A stretch of DNA of 64,000 nucleotides from Ligula intestinalis (taxonomy: Eukaryota; Platyhelminthes; Cestoda; Diphyllobothriidea; Diphyllobothriidae). Made by a program: the position numbers and the translations under genes. The stretch is from NCBI GenBank assembly GCA_036362985.1, contig JAYGXS010000003.1, positions 45,709,912-45,773,911 of the forward strand, in the 5' to 3' direction. Below the pieces are notes generated by a model. It worked only from the letters and a program-made list of their open reading frames with translations, made no database searches and was not told where the DNA came from. Below, in pieces: positions 1-10,662 of the stretch. How positions within the stretch are numbered: position 1 is the first letter of the stretch; each line of letters starts with the position of its first letter.

Positions 1-138
1 ACAACCACAAAAACCAACAAAATTAGTCGTGTATAGGACTCCATAGTTCATCACGTCGTCCGCAGTACTCTACGCTAACGAATAATTACATGCAGCTAGT
101 TTCTTACGCCCATTATCTCCGTTGCGATTTATTTTAAG

Positions 139-1934
139 ATGTCGAGTCTGAACATTTTGATTCAAAATGTAGACGAATTCTTTCTTGAACGTCAAGGTTT
201 GGTGCGATTTTGAATTTAATGTGTACACAGAAAGCTTCGAAGATGACGAAGTTAACCGACCTACAGAGTTCTTTGCTGCAGTTAGACTGCAAGCCGCTTA
301 CAGGGGTTATTTTGTTAGGAAAAACTTGAAGTAAGGTGTACAAATATCATTTTCAGAAAACTTAACGAATGTGCGGTAAAAATACAGAGTGCATGGAGAG
401 GATACAAAGCCAAGGAAATTTATCGGCAGAAACTTTTGGAGTCGGTACGTGAGATGAGAGAAGATTTTTATAACAGGGCGGCGACTGTGGTAAACTGAAA
501 TTAAACTAACACCTCTAGATTCAAAAACGCTGGCGTGGTTACCGTTCTCGAAAGCATAACGGAGATTTCTACAAAAGGAAAGAATATTTGGAATGGGTGC
601 ATAAGGCGTACTTGAAACTGATGTAAACATGGTTTGAGTGTTAATTTAAAAAATATAGCGAAAGAACAAAAGCAGAACCTCAACCGAAGGACTCGAGCGA
701 AAGTTTATTAGATTACAAACAGAAAAAACGACTTCTAGAAAATTGGGCCATCAAAAACCATCACCTAATATCAACGTACTCACAGCCCGGCGCTTACCGA
801 AGCAAGGGGTAAATTTGTGATTTCCTCTTACATAAAAAACTTATTGCTTATTTTGTTTTGTTTAAAGTTTTACAATACTGTGTGTTATATTTATCGTTTA
901 CCTTGATTATTAATCATTGAGGATGTTTGATTCGTTTTAAGGAAAATAATCAAGGCCAAAAGGCCATTGTCTACCGTCAACGACAGCGAAGCGTAGGATT
1001 CCACCACTTATCTTATAACATTGACTTAAAGTTTAATGTATATCCTTTTATGTTCACTTAATTTAGTCGTTTCTTCAAAATCCGTCTATGATTCGCTAAT
1101 TTTACGTTAATAGTCCTAACGAAGTATTTTTGTTTAGGTACGAAGGCATTGATAGCGTTCTATTGCCATCAATAAACTTTCTGAAAATGTCTCAAATGGA
1201 CGGTTACGAAAGAAAATCTCAAACATATAAATCACTGGAAACAAAAGCGCAGAAGACATACGAAGGACCATTCCGTCCAGCAGCTGATGTTGCCCACCAA
1301 AGGCGAAAAGCATTATCACCAACTCTCCGCGTAATGACCGACTTTTATTCAGCAGAAAAAGCATCTGAGAATGATCGTTTACGCGACTGGGCACTTCGCT
1401 TAAATGATGGGAGGTATGAAAAGTAGTTTGATTTTATAATTTGTTTGCCTAACTTTCTTTAATCCTCAAGCAAAAGGAACGCAGAAGCAGAAGGACCATC
1501 TTTTCCCAATATTGCAATTTTTCCAATCTCGTAAAACTTAAGAAATGGACAAATTTTTTTAATTCTGACGGAGTCGTCTCGAGTTGTTATCTAAATCAGA
1601 TTGACTTTTTTTCGTTTGTCTACAATAAAATTAACTTTCCATAGGTTTAGATTATTTCATAATATTATTTTTAGTTCATTTTTACGGTAAAATGTAACCA
1701 AATACTATTTTCAGCTTCATGTTTGGCCGACCAAAATCGCCGATGTACCAGAAGCTGATAACAGCTGAAGGCACCTACAATCCGCCGGCTTATGGACGAA
1801 CTCATTTTCGGTCAGCCATTGATTCTGATAAGAACGAGAAGAATTCATCAACTACCTTCAAGACAACTCTACCACCAATTCCACTATTTTCCCGATTCGG
1901 TAGAGAATATTTTCCTCGCTATGTAGAGTCTTGA
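139..1934 (+). CDS. SPATA17: SPATA17-like IQ-motif protein, eight exons
   Basis: Spermatogenesis-associated protein 17 orthologue, a calmodulin-binding-type IQ protein linked to sperm and axoneme biology in animals. Proposed exons: 139-196, 231-330, 357-489, 519-622, 659-808, 942-992, 1138-1413 and 1715-1934. All introns are GT-AG, all phases match, and the product is 363 residues, about the length of vertebrate SPATA17. Three IQ motifs are visible: AAVRLQAAYRGYFVRK (exon 2), CAVKIQSAWRGYKAK (exon 3) and IQKRWRGYRSRK (exon 4). The later block GPFRPAADV...LSPTLRV (exon 7) and the C-terminal block LPPIPLFSRFGREY (exon 8) match the family in order. The ATG at 139 is chosen because exon 1 joins exon 2 in phase; it lies directly after an AG (137-138). 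Introns run 34, 26, 29, 36, 133, 145 and 301 bp. Identity is confident from exon 2 onward; exon 1 is less certain. Confidence 0.85.
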
Positions 1935-2464
1935 AAAAATGCATAGTTTTCAATACTTCTTTACCCGTTATTATGTCTATCAATGAGCTTTTTAATAAAT
2001 TACGCGTACTAGCTGGGTAAAAATGTGAATAGGAGTAGTGGCATAAATTTTATGAGAGACACCTAAAAAATTTCAAAATCAGTTTTTATGTTCAGAATGC
2101 ACACAAAAATGCAAATGAATGCGAAGGAATTCGGTAAATTCTTTAAGGGAGTAGCTGTAGAGAAGTTCCTGAAAAATTGATCTTGAACATCGTTATATAA
2201 AGTATAAGCGTCGATTCTCCCTCGAATATGGACTGCAAGCGCATAATGGTAGGCGTATGGATAATCGATGCTGCGTTCAATTTACAGCATGCCAATAAAG
2301 TTTGAATAACCAAATAACCGATAGGTGTCAAGTTGACTGGGGTCATCTTCTTTTGTTGGCTATTAGTACTTGATGCCTATCAATAAGGGCCTTGAAACCG
2401 TCACTTGAAACTCTAACTTTAATCTATAGATGGAGCAGTGTGCTGAACGAGAAGCATTTAGTTA
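1935..2464. other. SPATA17 downstream intergenic, no gene seen
   Basis: AT-rich sequence after the SPATA17 stop. An AATAAA-like hexamer lies in the stretch about 1994-2000 (TTAATAAATTACG) and could serve as the polyadenylation signal. I see no convincing ORF or repeat. Confidence 0.5.
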
Positions 2465-3139
2465 ATTTTACGAATTGAGGCAAAGGTTCACATCCTAGGT
2501 AGGTGCATAGATTGAGGAAAATAGTTTCAATCACGGGGATCTGAGTTTTATTTGTCTGAGCTTTTGAACTCTTGCGTCATTTCATCGTCAGACATAAAAA
2601 CATCAACGAATGGAGGTGGCAATTGACCACCAACGATGCATCGATTAACTGAGTTGTCATCCGATGCCCAGGCTTCAATCAGTTCTTGGCCCATCTTGCT
2701 GCTTGAGTGGGCAATTATTCTCGCAGCTGGGAATGAACTCGTGACCCGTCTCGTAGGTGTGGGCGGCCAATTGCGATAATGTATCAACCCGTCGAACAGC
2801 CGACTTGTGTTCGTCAATGCGCGAGCCCAGCATGTGTCCAGTCTGTCCCGTGCCGTTCACAGAAAAGTTTATGCATGGTATGCGATGCACTAAACTGATC
2901 CTAATGACCCGGCTGCGCATTGTAGCCTTAAGATGATGTGGGATTTCATCGCCTATTCTCTCGACACTGCGCTCGGTCGCTTCTGACACGTCCTTGATAT
3001 GTGGCAGCGCATGCCAAATCGTGGGGGTTGGTTCTATTTGGGGCCTCGGAGAATGCGCACGTAGGCATCGGCTTATGAAGGCTTTAGGATAGTCATTCTG
3101 CATAAATCTTTTGCAGAATGGCAGAATCCCACACTTCAC
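2465..3139 (-). pseudogene. Penelope-like element fragment, GIY-YIG end and 3' terminus
   Basis: Minus-strand remnant of a PLE. Reading from 3139 down, the protein shows the RT/endonuclease linker (YPKAFISRCLRAHSPRP, then WHALPHIKDVSEATE) and the GIY-YIG nuclease part (VHRIPC...TGQTGHMLGSRIDEHK). The product is broken by small deletions compared with the copies at 33.6 and 54.8 kb. Beyond the coding part come a decayed hammerhead-like motif (2550-2605) and the PLE 3'-terminal box near 2478-2505, which also ends the copy at 56.3 kb. The 5' part with most of the reverse transcriptase is missing. Same subfamily as the 54.5-56.3 kb element. Confidence 0.8.
2550..2605 (-). ncRNA. hammerhead ribozyme relic in PLE terminus
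   Basis: On the minus strand CUGACGA is followed by a helix II region and then AAAAGCUC where GAAAGCUC is expected, so G12 is lost. Helix II (GGACUCC/GGAGUUC in the copy at 56.2 kb) is damaged. It aligns with the intact motifs at 54.6 and 56.2 kb and is probably inactive. Confidence 0.5.
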
Positions 3140-3194
3140 CCAGTGTAAAAGGTTCTTAATTTTATAAAGCGAAATAAGTTTTTAAAGTATCCAT

Positions 3195-3330
3195 CTGAAT
3201 AGAGTAATTTCATCAAAAATTAGTAAATCAAACCAGGAACTGCTTCCTCTTCTTCTTCTTCCTCTTCCGGGGATAATGAAGGCAACATTATACCTAGACC
3301 TCGAATCTTTGCACACACACACACACACAC
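3195..3330 (+). repeat. PLE 3'-terminal remnant followed by (CA)n
   Basis: The stretch CCGGGGATAATGAAGG... then CTAGACCTCGAATCTTTGC (about 3263-3312) aligns with the reverse complement of 39945-40010, another PLE terminus, and runs straight into a (CA)n microsatellite at 3312-3330. The CT-rich run at 3242-3268 lies inside the repeat. There is no coding part. Confidence 0.5.
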
Positions 3331-4730
3331 GACAGTTCCCCCGTCGATTTCGACGATGGGCACCACGCGCTCCAACAAGCCGCAGCAAACGCTGAAGCAA
3401 GCCATAGCCTACACAGAGGCAAGCTGGGCAAGCAACACGAAAGCAACAGCAAGCAGGAGCAACGCAGAAAACTCGTGCAAGAAAAACAGGAGTTAAGGCA
3501 GACTTGCACAGAATCTACCCACTCGCTCGCCACTCCCTCCTCCGCATCCGGTGTAAAGACAAAGTCAATAAGACCGGGGATGAGGGAGGGTGTAGATGGC
3601 TGGCGCGATAAACATTCAGCACGCGCACACTTGCATCAGCCATCTCGCTAGGTATGATCCCGACTGCGCGGGAGCGCCATAAAGGCCACATTAAGAGGGA
3701 GCCATTGCAGCCTGACTGTCAGTCCTCCCTCTCCTCCCGTACGCACACACAGACACACGCGTACAGAAGGAGCAGCTACGTAGGGGATCCGAGTTTTCCC
3801 GTCAGGTGGCAGACCCTCCAAGCCGCGGCTTTTAGCGCACCGTGATAGATTCAGACGCATTCAGATTTATTATAGTGAGGGAAGAATCGCGCCGAGGTCG
3901 ACCTCACTCTCTCCCCCACCGCATAGTGACCGCCTAGCTTTTCGGGCACCCGCAGTGGGGCCTGAAACCCAGTGGGAGCGCGAGCGCAGTCACCAACAGG
4001 GAATCAGAAGTGAGAGAAAGTGCCAGCGCCTTCCAGGCCGCAGGGACCGTGGTTGGCTGAAGACTGGCATTGCATGTGCATGCAGACCATTGGATCTCAG
4101 AAGGGTGAGAGCAGCCCTGCATGAAGCCTGGGCCAACACCCTCCTGAGGGGGGTAACCAGTCAGTCAACGACTGAAAGGCAATACCCATGCTCCGTTGCC
4201 GGTCGGCGTCCGTGGGCGAGGCTGAAAGGAGAGCAAGAGACAATTGGTGAACTTTGCAAGTGTGGACGTGCAGAAGAAGAGGAAGAAGAAGAAGAGGAGT
4301 AGAAGGTCGATGAAGTAGAAGAAAAAGAGGACGAAGGAGGAGGGGAAAGGCCGAAGGGGAAATAGATACAGGGAAAGAGGGAGATAGAGAGAGGAGGTGA
4401 GGGGGCGAGGGGGGAACGCAGACCGGCCGAGAGAGAGGGGAGGAGATGAAGTATAGAAAAGAACAATGAGAGCAAAATCTCAACTTACCTTGCAGCAGAG
4501 AATCTTCAGTAGCTACTGAGGCTGACGATTGTGCTAAAGACAGAACTGTAGGTGCCGATATTGTGAGTACGATTGCGGTAATGGAGCGAGTGATATGATT
4601 ACAGGAGCTATTATGGGGCAGAAAAGGTAAGACAGTGTTTGACAAATTCAACAAGAACGGCTTCCACTTACCTGAGGGAGGAGGCACTCACCTGTGTTCC
4701 CGAGGAACTTGACGACGGAATCCTGACGTG
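3331..4730. other. GC- and purine-rich region, no gene recognised
   Basis: This region holds a poly-purine tract at about 4268-4450 (GAA/GGA rich) and scattered GC-rich sequence. Long open frames here (for example the antisense frame at 4097-4687) are low-complexity Ser/Pro/Leu runs that arise from the purine tract. Part may be the untranslated 3' end of the minus-strand LINE that follows, but its end cannot be placed. Confidence 0.4.
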
Positions 4731-4736
4731 AGGCGA

Positions 4737-6236
4737 CTACTGAGTGTGTCTGAGGCTGGTGGTGGGGATGTGTGAGGTGCTGGGTGTGCCGACATCACGG
4801 TCGGTGCCGCTGTCGTGAATGCGCATGTGACAAAGTAGGCCCATGCGATGAGCGAATGATCGGGGGCAGTGTGGGCAGTGAAGACGGCGGTCTCGTCTGT
4901 GTGTTGGTGCTCCAGGCACTAGTTCACCAGTCTCTGTGCGATGGATTCGCAAGTGACCGATAAGACCGATGCGTGAGGTGAATGTGCGATTGCAGTGAGG
5001 GCATATCAGGCCCTCAGAGCTGGTGGGAGGTTCTGGTGTGGAAGTTGTTGCGGGCGGTAATGTGTCGGAGGGAGTGGAAGAAGTTGTGGGTGAGTTGGAG
5101 TCGGTGGACGAGGGCAACGAGGCATCTCTCGCGTCGGTGATTGCCGTCGAGGCGGAGGGTGGAGTAGGGTCTGGCGGAGTGTTTGGTGCAGTCGACGTTG
5201 ATGCTGTCGGAGGAGGGTTGCAGGGCTTCCGGAGGTGACCGACCAGGCCAATGCGTGCACGGAAGGTGCGTTGACAACGCGGACACGTTGGAAGGGCTTG
5301 GGTGGTGGCAGCGTGCGTCCCTGGATTGTGAGACTTGCGTGCCGTCCGTTTTGCCTTGGCGGCGGCGATCCGACTAGCTTCGTAGATTGCGGCGCCCGTT
5401 TTGACCGCTTTTCGCCACGCGGTTCGGTCCAGGGCAAGCTCCTCCCAGTTCAGCGTGTTGATTTGGAGACGCTTCAGGGAATTCTTCAGGGTGTCCTTGT
5501 AACGTCTCTTCTGTCCTCCTTTGCGACGATTACCTACGGCGACATCGCCATAGAACAGTCGCTTGGGTAGCCGTTCATCATTCATACGTACCACGTGTCC
5601 GCTCCAGCGCAGTTGTATCTGCCTGAGCATGGCCTGGATGCTGAGAACTCCCGTTCTCTCCAAGATTTCCGTGTCCGGAATCCTCTCCTGCCACTTCACC
5701 TTCAATATGCGGCGTAGGCAGCTGATGTGAAAATGGTTCAGTTTGCGCGCTTGGCTAGCATAGACAGTCCAAGTCTCCGCTCCGTAAAAGAGTGTTGACA
5801 GCACAACAGCCTTGTACATCTTCAATTTCTTTGACAGTTGAAGACCATGACGATTCCATACAGAGGCTTGGAGCCAACCGAAGTCTTGACTGGCTTTGGA
5901 GATTCTGCGGGCAATCTCGGCGTCTATTTTAGTGTTGCGGGAAAGCGTACTGCCGAGGTAGGGGAAGTTGTACACGTTCTGCAGTACGGCTCCGTTGAAG
6001 TTGATGTGTGTGGGGTTGAGGTCAGCACCTGGTGGCGGTTGATGCATAACCACCGTCTTGTCCGTGTTGATGGTGAGGCCAAAGTTGGCGCAAACTGCTG
6101 CAAAGAGGTCCATGCTCCTTTGCATGTCTGCTTCGGTGGTGGTGTTGAGAGCGCAGTCGTCCGCAAACCGCAGATCATGAACTGTGGTTGTGGAGACGCG
6201 CGTGGGGGCCTGCATCCGCCGAATGTTGAGGAGGTT
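4737..6236 (-). CDS. LINE ORF continuation, RT catalytic FADD plus three zinc fingers
   Basis: This continues the previous frame after the shift. RFADDCAL (FADD near 6153-6164) carries the second pair of catalytic aspartates. The RT thumb and connection follow ([46 protein letters not shown]). After a low-complexity Thr/Pro/Ser linker come three fingers: CPRCQRTF...HLRKPC (about residue 309 of this frame, C2HC-like), CPHCNRTF...HLRIH (about 403) and CPHCPRSF...HMRIH (about 445). The fingers are separated by Ser/Thr/Pro-rich spacers. C-terminal nucleic-acid-binding fingers probably help target or template binding, which is inference. The stop is at 4737-4739. Confidence 0.88.
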   Translation of the reverse strand, partial: NLLNIRRMQAPTRVSTTTVHDLRFADDCALNTTTEADMQRSMDLFAAVCANFGLTINTDKTVVMHQPPPGADLNPTHINFNGAVLQNVYNFPYLGSTLSRNTKIDAEIARRISKASQDFGWLQASVWNRHGLQLSKKLKMYKAVVLSTLFYGAETWTVYASQARKLNHFHISCLRRILKVKWQERIPDTEILERTGVLSIQAMLRQIQLRWSGHVVRMNDERLPKRLFYGDVAVGNRRKGGQKRRYKDTLKNSLKRLQINTLNWEELALDRTAWRKAVKTGAAIYEASRIAAAKAKRTARKSHNPGTHAATTQALPTCPRCQRTFRARIGLVGHLRKPCNPPPTASTSTAPNTPPDPTPPSASTAITDARDASLPSSTDSNSPTTSSTPSDTLPPATTSTPEPPTSSEGLICPHCNRTFTSRIGLIGHLRIHRTETGELVPGAPTHRRDRRLHCPHCPRSFAHRMGLLCHMRIHDSGTDRDVGTPSTSHIPTTSLRHTQ

Positions 6237-6237
6237 C

Positions 6238-8548
6238 CGTCCTTTCTGTAGTTGAGAGGGATTCCGGGACGCTCGTCACGGTAGGCGTCCATCAGCATGG
6301 CAGAGAACATGAGACTGAAGAGGGTGGGTGCGAGGACACAGCCCTGCTTCACTCCATTGGTCACTGCGAAGGCTTCAGACAGCGTTCCGTAGTCCGTGAC
6401 GCGCGCCATCATCCCATCATGAAGTTGTCGAACCATGTGTGTGAAGAGTTCCGGACAGCCAAACTTCTGCATAACCTTCCAAAGTCCGGGCCGGTTCACG
6501 GTGTCGAAGGCTTTTGTCAGATCTACGAACGTAGTGTAGAGGTGGGTCCGCATCTCTTGACATTTCTCCTGCAGCTGACGCGCGGCAAACATCATGTCAG
6601 TGGTGCCGCGGTGACGTCGAAAACCACACTGACTTTCAGGCAGAAGCCCTTGTTCCAGGTGGCTATTCAGACGATTGAGGAGAATGCGTGCGAAGATTTT
6701 TCCGGCAATATTCAGCAGTGAGATGCCGCGGTGGTTGTCACACACCTGGCGATTCCCCTTACGCTTGTAGAGGTGGACGATGGTGGCGTCCTTGAAATCC
6801 TGGGGAACTTGGCCCTGTTGCCACATCTCTTGGAACAGGGTGGTGAGATGAGTTATGAGTTGGTGGCCACCATATTTGTAAATCTCCGCCGGGATCCCGT
6901 CGGACCCAGGTGCCTTCCCGCTGGACAGCTGCTTCACAGCCTTCATGGTCTCCTCAGGGGTTGGTGGGAGGTCGAGATCAGCATTAATTTCGACTTGGGG
7001 CAACCGCTCAATGGCAGCCTCAGAGGTGGTAGAGGGCCGGTTGAGTACACTTTGGAAGTGCTCGGCCCAGCGGCTCAGAAGTTGGGTCTTCTCAGTGATG
7101 AGGGTGGTACCGTCCGCGCTGAGAAGCGGGGCTGTGCCCCTCACTACGGGGCCGTAGACTGCTTTGAGCGCTGCGAAGTTCTTCCATTCATTGCGATGCG
7201 CGTAGCCTTGGATTTCCTCACCCTTACGAGCCATCCAAGCGTCCTGCATTTCCCACAGCCGCTGCTGTACAAGACGGCGACTTTGGTAGTAGGCTGCTTT
7301 CGTGGCGTCGGTAGGGTGAGTGACATATTCGTGGCGGAGGCGATTCTTCTCAGAGATGAGAGTACTGATGGCTGCATCGTTTTCGTCGAACCAGTCTTGG
7401 TGTGGGCGGGGCGCGGGCCCAAGGATGCGTTTTGCAGTGGATTGAACAGCGTCGCGTAGTTGACACCATTGGGTCTCCACGGAGGTGTTCTCTTCTGTGA
7501 TTGGGAGGTTATCGAGCTGGTGAGTCAGCTCGTAGCTGAAACGGAAGCATTTGGCAGGCAAGTTTAACAGATCAGTATTCAGCTTACCTTGAGGTCTCCT
7601 GCGTGGTTGAAGACGGATCCGCATCTTTGAGATGATGAGACGATGATCGGTATCACCATCGGCACCCGGCATTGCCTTTGTCACCAACACGTCCTGCTGG
7701 TCGCGTCGCCGCACGAGGACATAATCCAGAAGGTGCCACTGACGAGACCTGGGGTGCATCCAGGTCGCCTTGTGCTGCAGCGGTTGGCTGAAGTAGGTGT
7801 TGGTCAGTATGAGACGGTGCACCACGCAGGTGCGAAGGAGGAGTAGGCCATTGTCGTTGAGTCCTCGGAGGCCGTGGGATCCGAGCACTCCTCTCCAGGC
7901 GGCGTGGTCTGTGCCGACGCGGGCATTGAAGTCACCAAGGACTATCAACTTGTCCGCCTTCGGCACAGAGGCCAGGAGGGCGTGCAGATCCTCGTAGAAC
8001 TTGTTCTTTGTCTCGTCAGAGCTGGTCATCGGAGGAGCGTAGACACTAACGATGGTGGCGAATTTGCCACCCCAGAGAGGCAGGCGGAGACTCATCAGGC
8101 GTTCGTTGATACCCTGCGGCGTACAGGGTAGTCGTCCAACGATGTCCTTCCGGATGGCAAAGGCGACGCCAGCCTCGCGTCGCTCTGCCATCGGACGGCC
8201 CACATAGAAGAAGGTGTAGCCGGTACCCACCTCTTCTATGGAACCTTCACCGGAGAAGCGGGTTTCACTGAGTGCGGCGATGTCCACCTCGAAGTGCGCC
8301 AGCTCCCGGGCGATGAGCGCTGTTCTCCGTTCCGGTCGAATGCTCCTCGTGTTATCTAAAAGAGAACGAACATTCCAAGCGCCGAAGATGATAGGACTTA
8401 CCTGAGCTCCCTGAGCTGTCGTCCTGTGAGCTCTGGGAGCTGTCCTGCGGGAAGGAAACGGGTTAGAGGGAGTGTGCAGAAGAGAGGAGTTTTGATTTGC
8501 GTTTGTAGCGTTTCGACCGCGTGTTTGCATTCTGTCAGCCACGGTCAA
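6238..8548 (-). CDS. LINE ORF, APE endonuclease plus RT N-terminal part
   Basis: The start is the first ATG of the open frame (8548). Endonuclease motifs: GAWNVRS (residues 56-62), SETRF (94-98, catalytic Glu), [22 protein letters not shown] and DTDHRLI (the Asp-His pair). The reverse-transcriptase part holds [39 protein letters not shown] (about residue 672, first catalytic Asp) and [13 protein letters not shown] (about residue 727). The frame is correct down to about 6238; reading on to 5924 is out of frame. One missing base breaks it just before the FADD motif, which lies in the next frame. Otherwise no stop is seen. A good splice acceptor and donor pair lies inside the N-terminal coding part (8402-8444). 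Confidence 0.9.
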
Positions 8549-8688
8549 CTGGCAGATGTCGCAGCCCAGCGTGTTTGGAATCCACCTTTTCTAGGTCCAT
8601 CAACCCTCTCGCGAGGGGCAGCAGCGCTACTTCACAAAGGGACTGCCGGTCACCCACAACTGCTGCCGAACTGCACCATGGGCCGCGA

Positions 8689-8690
<2 letters not shown>

Positions 8691-8749
<59 letters not shown>
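8691..8749. repeat. (AC)n(AT)n compound microsatellite
   Basis: A perfect AC run at 8691-8715 passes into a perfect AT run at 8714-8749. Confidence 0.97.
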
Positions 8750-8753
<4 letters not shown>

Positions 8754-8759
8754 GTATGG

Positions 8760-10270
8760 CGAGTGCTGCATGCAACATGTCTAAGTTTTTAAAAGTTTGA
8801 TTATTACTCCCATACTAGCGAGAACGTATTTAAGAAAACTTATAAATAATAATGGGCAACATTAGGCATATTAAGAACGAAGTGTTTTTTAAGAATAAAA
8901 ATTTTTCCCGATAATCCCAAAGTTCCAGAGACGTAAGAAATAGCTATAAATTGAAAGAATAGATTTAAATATTTTTTTAATTTGAAAACGGAATGTAACC
9001 AATTTCTTTATATAAAAAGAACTTTTTTAGTCAAAATGTTTTGTACATAGTACCCTTATGGGATAACCATTTATAGAATATCGTCCAATAAAGTATGAAA
9101 TAATTTTGACGTTTTCAGAGTCTCCGGTGATAAATGGACAAATTGTGCTTCTGTTTGACGTTTGCATCAAAACCTTTAAAATAGAATATAAATAAAGAGC
9201 ATTTAACAAAGATGAGTTTTCGGATATTAGTTCTTAGGAAGATGGCCATGTGAATCGTATTTAGCAATGCCTCAAAACATCAAAACACATCGTCGAACAT
9301 AAAAAGCGTCCGAAGGATACCACGCATATTGTTAGTCTTCAGATTGATAAAATTTCCATAAAAGGTTACCTCTTTCAAAAGTGCTTGCATTGAATATTTA
9401 GCTCACACATTTCTGTGTATATTTACTTTTTCATAAGCAAATTGGAGACTTTTGAAAATTATTCGATGTACCTGAAGATAAACGATTCAATTTGACTGAC
9501 GATAATGGATTTTTACGCATAAGTTCATTGATTCCATGATCCATTATGAGCTTGCGAATGCAAAAAACAGGCCACATATATGGCCATTTTTTGCAATACT
9601 TTTTACTCATCTGTCTTTTCCGTTTCTGAATAACACATAAGCGGAACGTATGGTTTACAAAAAAGTGTATTTCTAGATGACTTACATTCAATAAGGCTTT
9701 CTTTACATTATCTTTGTGGTAACACTTTGCGGACCCTTTGATTAAGCGGCAAGGTGAGCGGTGCGGTTTAAAACAAATGTGATGAACTTTTTTGTTGCTG
9801 CAATTTGTACGAAGAAACTTCACAGTTTAGCTAAACATAATTTTAAGGGATTAATCTACATTGTTTCTGCAAATAAATGCGATTCCTTAAAGTTGGCCTC
9901 ACTTCCATTTGAGCAACTTCGGACTTAATTTTCCAGTTCTTAATGGGAAAACTTTTCCATATATTTTGACTGATCCTGGACTTCTTCCATACCACAATGC
10001 ATATTAATAAAAAGTTTGGTTCTGTCGTACCTTATAGAATAGGAAATTACGTTAATATAATCGTACTCATGATTGAGCGAAAAGTAGTGCCTATTTCGCT
10101 CAAAAAGTTTAACTAAGAGGGTATTTTTCCAAACTGAAGCCTTTCTAATCATTAAATCCACCCAGTTGATCAAAATAACCTGTCCAAATGTATATTTAAC
10201 TACCAAGTCAAATTTCGTCATGAAAGTTGCCTGCAGGGCTTGCCATACTGTATGCATAAATGTATTGCTG
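8760..10270. other. AT-rich stretch, no gene recognised
   Basis: AT-rich, with chance frames only. The 130-codon antisense frame at 9431-9823 has no recognisable domain, and its composition (Lys, Asn, Ile, Phe) is that of AT-rich noncoding DNA. No duplicated repeat was matched elsewhere in the window. Confidence 0.5.
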
Positions 10271-10304
10271 ATTGAAGCGAAAATACGTGTCCCCGGACAT
10301 AAAT

Positions 10305-10662
10305 GAGAAGAAGAGGTGAATTCGGGAATAATGGGTATAATATCCTGACGTTTCGAAAGCGTACAGGCTTGCAACGTCGGAGGTTGTTGCTTGTACACGC
10401 CTCACAGTCTTTCATAGGTTTTACCACTGACTTCTCGTTCGCTCTCCGTCTATTGGCGCTAGATCCCCTGCGGGGGCGGGGCTGGAGCTCCGTCATCGTC
10501 CTGCTGACCAGGGTTTCTCGCCGTCATCTCGTCGGAGGGGGAGGGCAGTGTTCGCCTGCCAGCGGTCATTGCTCGCGTCTGCATCGATCGCGTCGGTGCC
10601 GCATGTCCTGCTGGCTTCCCTCGTTGGCACTTTCCCGTGTTCGTCCCGCCAGCGGAATATCG
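10305..10662 (-). repeat. left inverted pLTR arm
   Basis: Matches the reverse complement of 11730-12083 over its whole length with few differences, including the block GCGGGGGCGGGGCTGGAGC and the outer GGGTATAATATCCTGACG. Confidence 0.9.

Larger units (their letters stand above)
4737..8548 (-). mobile_element. non-LTR retrotransposon (LINE), nearly intact
   Basis: A minus-strand LINE with the domain order APE-type endonuclease, reverse transcriptase, C2H2-type zinc fingers. It is about 1270 codons long with a single frameshift near 6235 as the only break I see, so this is a young copy. The family looks RTE/jockey-like but I do not assign a clade. Such elements copy themselves by target-primed reverse transcription. 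The 5' end is not defined; (AC)n(AT)n repeats lie about 140 bp upstream of the start codon, and no target-site duplication was found. Confidence 0.9.

Noticed and set aside
134..683. Antisense frames of 60-107 codons at the left edge
   Set aside because: They lie opposite the SPATA17 exons and show no domain of their own.
4097..4687. Antisense 196-codon frame rich in Ser, Pro and Leu
   Set aside because: It is produced by the purine-rich tract on the plus strand and has low-complexity composition.
7585..7605. Second possible mini-exon (11 nt) in the LINE
   Set aside because: Splice-like signals this short occur by chance, and the segment encodes conserved linker residues.
5006..8131. Many frames of 60-240 codons opposite or within the LINE
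   Set aside because: They are shadows of the LINE coding sequence in other frames.
9431..9823. 130-codon antisense frame
   Set aside because: No recognisable domain, AT-driven composition, no splice context and no repeat match.
10340..10375. CTGACGTTTCGAAAGCG as a plus-strand hammerhead
   Set aside because: There is no helix II hairpin and the CUGANGA box is incomplete; the reverse strand fits better as a decayed 3' half only.
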